From NCBI RefSeq assembly GCF_024623455.1, contig NZ_JANIPJ010000002.1, forward strand, positions 310,001 to 374,000: a stretch of 64,000 nucleotides of DNA, in the 5' to 3' direction. Both the position numbers and the translations under genes were made by a program. Shown in pieces: positions 61,117-64,000 of the stretch. This DNA comes from Paenibacillus soyae. Its GTDB lineage: Bacteria > Bacillota > Bacilli > Paenibacillales > Paenibacillaceae. Within the stretch, counting starts at the first letter, position 1. Each line of letters starts with the position of its first letter. The notes under the pieces were generated by a model that had not been told where the DNA came from, made no database searches, and was given only the letters and a program-made list of their open reading frames with translations.

Positions 61117-63015
61117 CTATGACTGACCTGTCGCGCGTTTCATGATGCGGGGAAGCATGCCGCGAAGCTCGTTCGCCGCCCGTTCGGCCGTTAAGCCCAC
61201 TTCCTCGCGCTGCTGCGCGATCGATCCATGCTCCACGAACAAATCCGGAACGCCAACGATCTTCACTTGAACGTCGAAGATGTTGCGCTGCGAATAAAAT
61301 TCGAGCACCGCGCTGCCGAAACCGCCCAGCTCGGAGCTTTCTTCCAGCACAAGAATTTTTTTGCCTTCGTCGGCGAGTCTTAGAAGCATCGCCTCGTCAA
61401 GGGGCTTAATGAAGCGCGCGTTAATGACTTCCGCGCTCAAGCCTTCCCGCTTCAATTGCTCCGCCGCCTGCTCCGCGACCTCGACCATCGGTCCAAGCGC
61501 TAGAATCGCGTACGTGTCGCCCGGTCGAATCGTCTCCCAGGTTCCGATCGGAATCGGCTGCGGATCGGCTTCAAGCTCAACGCCGACGCCGTTAATGCGC
61601 GGGTAACGAATGGCGATTGGCCCCTCGTCGTAGAGAATCGAAGTCTTCATCATACGTCTAAGCTCGTTTTCGTCCTTCGGCATCATGAGCACGAGATTCG
61701 GCACATGGCGAAGGAACGCGATATCGTAAACGCCTTGATGCGTCTCCCCGTCCGGTCCGACGAAGCCGGCCCTGTCGATGGCGAATACAACGTTGGCGTT
61801 CTGCCTGCAAATGTCATGGACGACCTGATCGTAGGCCCGCTGCAGGAAAGTGGAGTAAACCGCGTAAACGGGCTTCAGCCCTTCCATGGCCATAGCGGCG
61901 GATAGCGTCGCCGCATGCTGCTCCGCGATTCCTACGTCGATCATGCGATTAGGGAATTTTTCTGCGAACTCCATTAAGCCCGATCCCCCGGGCATTGCCG
62001 GAGTGATGGCGACGATACGTTCGTCCTTCTCCGCAAGCTCAATCAGCATATCGCCGAAAATTTTAGTGTACATGGGAGGTCCGACGGCCTTGACCATTTG
62101 GCCGGATTCGATCTTATATGGAGAAGCGCCGTGCCACTTATGCGAATCGGCTTCCGCGGGCTGATAGCCTTTTCCTTTGATCGTAAGCACATGGACGAGG
62201 ACCGGTCCGGGAACGGAGTCCGCTTGCTTTAGAATTTCCAGCAGGCCTTCCATGTCGTGCCCGTCTACAGGTCCTAGATACGTAAGTCCGAACTGCTCGA
62301 ACAAAATGCCGCTGACGAGCAAATACTTCAAGCTGTCCTTGAATCGCTCGGCTGTCTTCGCAAGCTTGCCGCCTATCGCCGGTATTTTGTTCAGCAGATG
62401 CTGAAGTTCGTCCTTCGCCTTCTGATAGTGCCGGTCCGTCCTAATCTTTCCCAGGTAATGATGCAAGGCGCCGACGTTCGGAGCGATGGACATCTCGTTA
62501 TCGTTCAGGATGACCATCATGTTCCGTTTCTCGTGGCCGATATGGTTGAGCGCTTCGAGAGCCATGCCGCCGGTCAAAGCGCCGTCGCCAATAACGGCGA
62601 CAACCCGGTTGCTGCCTCCCTTCAAGTCTCTGGACAATGCCATGCCCATGGCCGCCGACAGGGATGTGGAGCTGTGCCCCGCTTCCCATACGTCATGCTC
62701 GCTCTCCGAGCGTTTGACGAAGCCGCATAAGCCTTTATATTTGCGCAGCGTGTCGAATTGATCCTTGCGGCCCGTTAAAATCTTGTGCACATAAGATTGA
62801 TGGCCGACGTCGAATATAAACTTGTCATCGGGACTATTGAATAAATAATGCATGGCCAAGGTCAATTCAACGACGCCGAGATTCGGCGCCAGATGACCGC
62901 CCGTTACGGACAGCTTCTCGATTAGGAATTGCCTAATCTCCTCGGCTAGCTGCTCCAGTTGGGCTACCGTCAACCCTTTTAAGTCGAGAGGTCCGTTAAT
63001 TTGATTCAGCAGCAC
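61117..63015 (-). CDS. dxs: 1-deoxy-D-xylulose-5-phosphate synthase
   Basis: First enzyme of the MEP isoprenoid pathway, joining pyruvate and glyceraldehyde 3-phosphate with thiamine diphosphate. 632 residues: [19 protein letters not shown], thiamine motif [28 protein letters not shown], and transketolase C-terminal domain. The start is a GTG 8 bases after GAGG; a TTG 11 codons upstream adds a non-family N-terminus. It may be co-transcribed with tlyA. Confidence 0.96.
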   Translation of the reverse strand: MLLNQINGPLDLKGLTVAQLEQLAEEIRQFLIEKLSVTGGHLAPNLGVVELTLAMHYLFNSPDDKFIFDVGHQSYVHKILTGRKDQFDTLRKYKGLCGFVKRSESEHDVWEAGHSSTSLSAAMGMALSRDLKGGSNRVVAVIGDGALTGGMALEALNHIGHEKRNMMVILNDNEMSIAPNVGALHHYLGKIRTDRHYQKAKDELQHLLNKIPAIGGKLAKTAERFKDSLKYLLVSGILFEQFGLTYLGPVDGHDMEGLLEILKQADSVPGPVLVHVLTIKGKGYQPAEADSHKWHGASPYKIESGQMVKAVGPPMYTKIFGDMLIELAEKDERIVAITPAMPGGSGLMEFAEKFPNRMIDVGIAEQHAATLSAAMAMEGLKPVYAVYSTFLQRAYDQVVHDICRQNANVVFAIDRAGFVGPDGETHQGVYDIAFLRHVPNLVLMMPKDENELRRMMKTSILYDEGPIAIRYPRINGVGVELEADPQPIPIGTWETIRPGDTYAILALGPMVEVAEQAAEQLKREGLSAEVINARFIKPLDEAMLLRLADEGKKILVLEESSELGGFGSAVLEFYSQRNIFDVQVKIVGVPDLFVEHGSIAQQREEVGLTAERAANELRGMLPRIMKRATGQS

Positions 63016-63085
63016 GTTGCAATCCTCGCTTTCCGCTGTCGAGAACAACCGATGAAGTCGTCCTTGAAACGTCTACATTTTACCT

Positions 63086-63094
63086 ATTATAGCA
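63086..63094 (-). promoter_or_regulatory. Extended -10 promoter of dxs
   Basis: On the minus strand TGCTATAAT, about 70 bases before dxs, in the gap after ispA. No good -35. Confidence 0.5.
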
Positions 63095-63143
63095 TAAGGG
63101 CGGGGGCAAAACCCAAATAACCGCCTCTCTTAATACGCCGGTG

Positions 63144-64000
63144 TCAATGATCGCGTTGCACTAAATAATCGGCAATCTGCAGCAATCTTTCCGGCTCCGC
63201 AAGCTCGGCTTCCAGAATGGCGGCTTTAGCCTCGTCCGTCAGACGGTTTACCGTTGCTTTGCTTTCGTCCAGGCCGACCAAGTACGGGTAAGTCACCTTC
63301 TGCTGAGCCACATCGCTGTTGATCCTCTTTCCAAGCTTGCCTTCATCCCCGATCAAATCGAGGATATCGTCTTGAATTTGGAACGCCAGCCCGATGTTTC
63401 GCGCGTATTTCGAGAGCAGCTCGAGCTGTTTCTCCGTTGCTCCGCCGATTCTCGCTCCCGCCTTGACGGAGAAAACGATTAAATCGCTTGTTTTGTGCAG
63501 ATGGATGTATTCAAGCTGCTCCGCCGTCGTTATGCCCTGCTCGCCGAGCATATCCGCCGCTTGTCCTCCGACCATGCCGGAGGCGCCGGCATACGTCGCC
63601 AAGTCTTCGACGATCGCAAGCGCGGTTTCGACCGGTACGCCATTGCGGCGCGCCGCCTGCGGAATGAGCCGAAACGCGTGCGTGAGCAGCGCGTCGCCTG
63701 CAAGTATCGCCATCGCTTCTCCGAAAACCTTGTGATTCGTAAGCTTCCCCCGGCGATAATCGTCATCGTCCATAGCAGGCAAGTCGTCGTGAATCAACGA
63801 GTAAGTATGGATAAATTCTACCGCGCATGCGACGGGCAGCGACGCTTCCCAGGCGCTTTCCGATCCGCGTACGGCTTTGGCCGCGCTCAGCACGAAAGCG
63901 GGACGAATACGTTTGCCGCCCGCTTCGAGCGAATAATGCATCGCTTCTCGAAGCGGGGCCGGAATATCCCATTCCGCTGGCAAAGAAAATCTGAGCGCCG
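63144..64000 (-). CDS. ispA: Farnesyl/geranyl diphosphate synthase, N-terminus cut by window edge
   Basis: Condenses isopentenyl diphosphate with allylic diphosphates. Visible are LEAGGKRIRP, the first aspartate motif DDLPAMDDDD with the RRG downstream, GDALL, the lysine in HKTSDLI and the second aspartate motif DDILD. The reading frame is open through the right edge, so about 25 N-terminal residues are missing. It precedes dxs. Confidence 0.94.
   Translation of the reverse strand, partial: ALRFSLPAEWDIPAPLREAMHYSLEAGGKRIRPAFVLSAAKAVRGSESAWEASLPVACAVEFIHTYSLIHDDLPAMDDDDYRRGKLTNHKVFGEAMAILAGDALLTHAFRLIPQAARRNGVPVETALAIVEDLATYAGASGMVGGQAADMLGEQGITTAEQLEYIHLHKTSDLIVFSVKAGARIGGATEKQLELLSKYARNIGLAFQIQDDILDLIGDEGKLGKRINSDVAQQKVTYPYLVGLDESKATVNRLTDEAKAAILEAELAEPERLLQIADYLVQRDH

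Noticed and set aside
1..64000. CRISPR array, tRNA, rRNA, insertion sequence or prophage
   Set aside because: I saw no regularly spaced repeats, no tRNA-like cloverleaf, no rRNA blocks, no transposase and no phage structural genes.

Overview
This window comes from the chromosome of an endospore-forming Firmicute, most likely of the Paenibacillus/Cohnella group. Three things point there: the sporulation gene set (spo0A, spoIVB, sigF operon, spoVA genes, spoIIM, spmAB, ypeB, ytfJ), protein sequences that resemble Bacillus homologues but diverge from them, and a fairly GC-rich composition with many TTG and GTG starts. I see no rRNA, tRNA, CRISPR array, insertion sequence or prophage. Almost every gene is on the minus strand, and the gene order follows, in compressed form, the block that in Bacillus subtilis runs from ispA/spo0A to cmk/ypfD.

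Right to left (the direction of minus-strand transcription): ispA (cut by the window edge), dxs, tlyA/yqxC, an unknown membrane-anchored protein, argR, recN, spoIVB and spo0A, then a GGDEF diguanylate cyclase. Next are the branched-chain 2-oxoacid dehydrogenase genes (lpdV, bkdAA, bkdAB, bkdB) and lipB, which could supply the lipoyl group for the E2 subunit. The miniprotein genes prli42 and mciZ lie on the plus strand around a PepT-like peptidase. Then come nudF, spoIIM, fur, ald, a DUF4227 gene, xerD, deoB, punA, a Spo0E-like phosphatase and pdp; deoB, punA and pdp form a nucleoside-salvage group.

The centre holds dacF, spoIIAA-spoIIAB-sigF, then spoVAA-spoVAB-spoVAF (without spoVAC-AD-AE), lysA, ppiB, the FMN riboswitch with ribD-ribE-ribBA-ribH, scpA-scpB, a DUF2953 gene with ytfJ, dacB-spmA-spmB, rluB and resABCDE (cytochrome c maturation plus its two-component regulator). 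On the left are serA (plus strand, with a structured leader), an unknown exported protein, a CPBP protease, a lipoprotein polysaccharide deacetylase, a mecA-type adaptor, gudB, prsW, a zinc-ribbon miniprotein, ypeB, a PilZ protein, a YpfB-position membrane protein, cmk, plsC and the ribosomal S1 homologue (its C-terminus beyond the left edge).

The regulatory DNA is unusually readable. The spo0A region shows two promoter matches and two inverted pairs of 0A boxes. A sigma-H promoter precedes spoIIAA, a sigma-G promoter precedes spoVAA, and a sigma-E-like promoter precedes spoIIM. The most unusual observations are a long hairpin that buries the ypeB ribosome-binding site, an XerD with threonine where the conserved active-site lysine is expected, the loss of sleB and of spoVAC-AD-AE from their usual places, and a ribD expression platform far from its riboswitch. 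No wholly new multigene system is evident; the interest is in regulation, small proteins and deviations from the family pattern.
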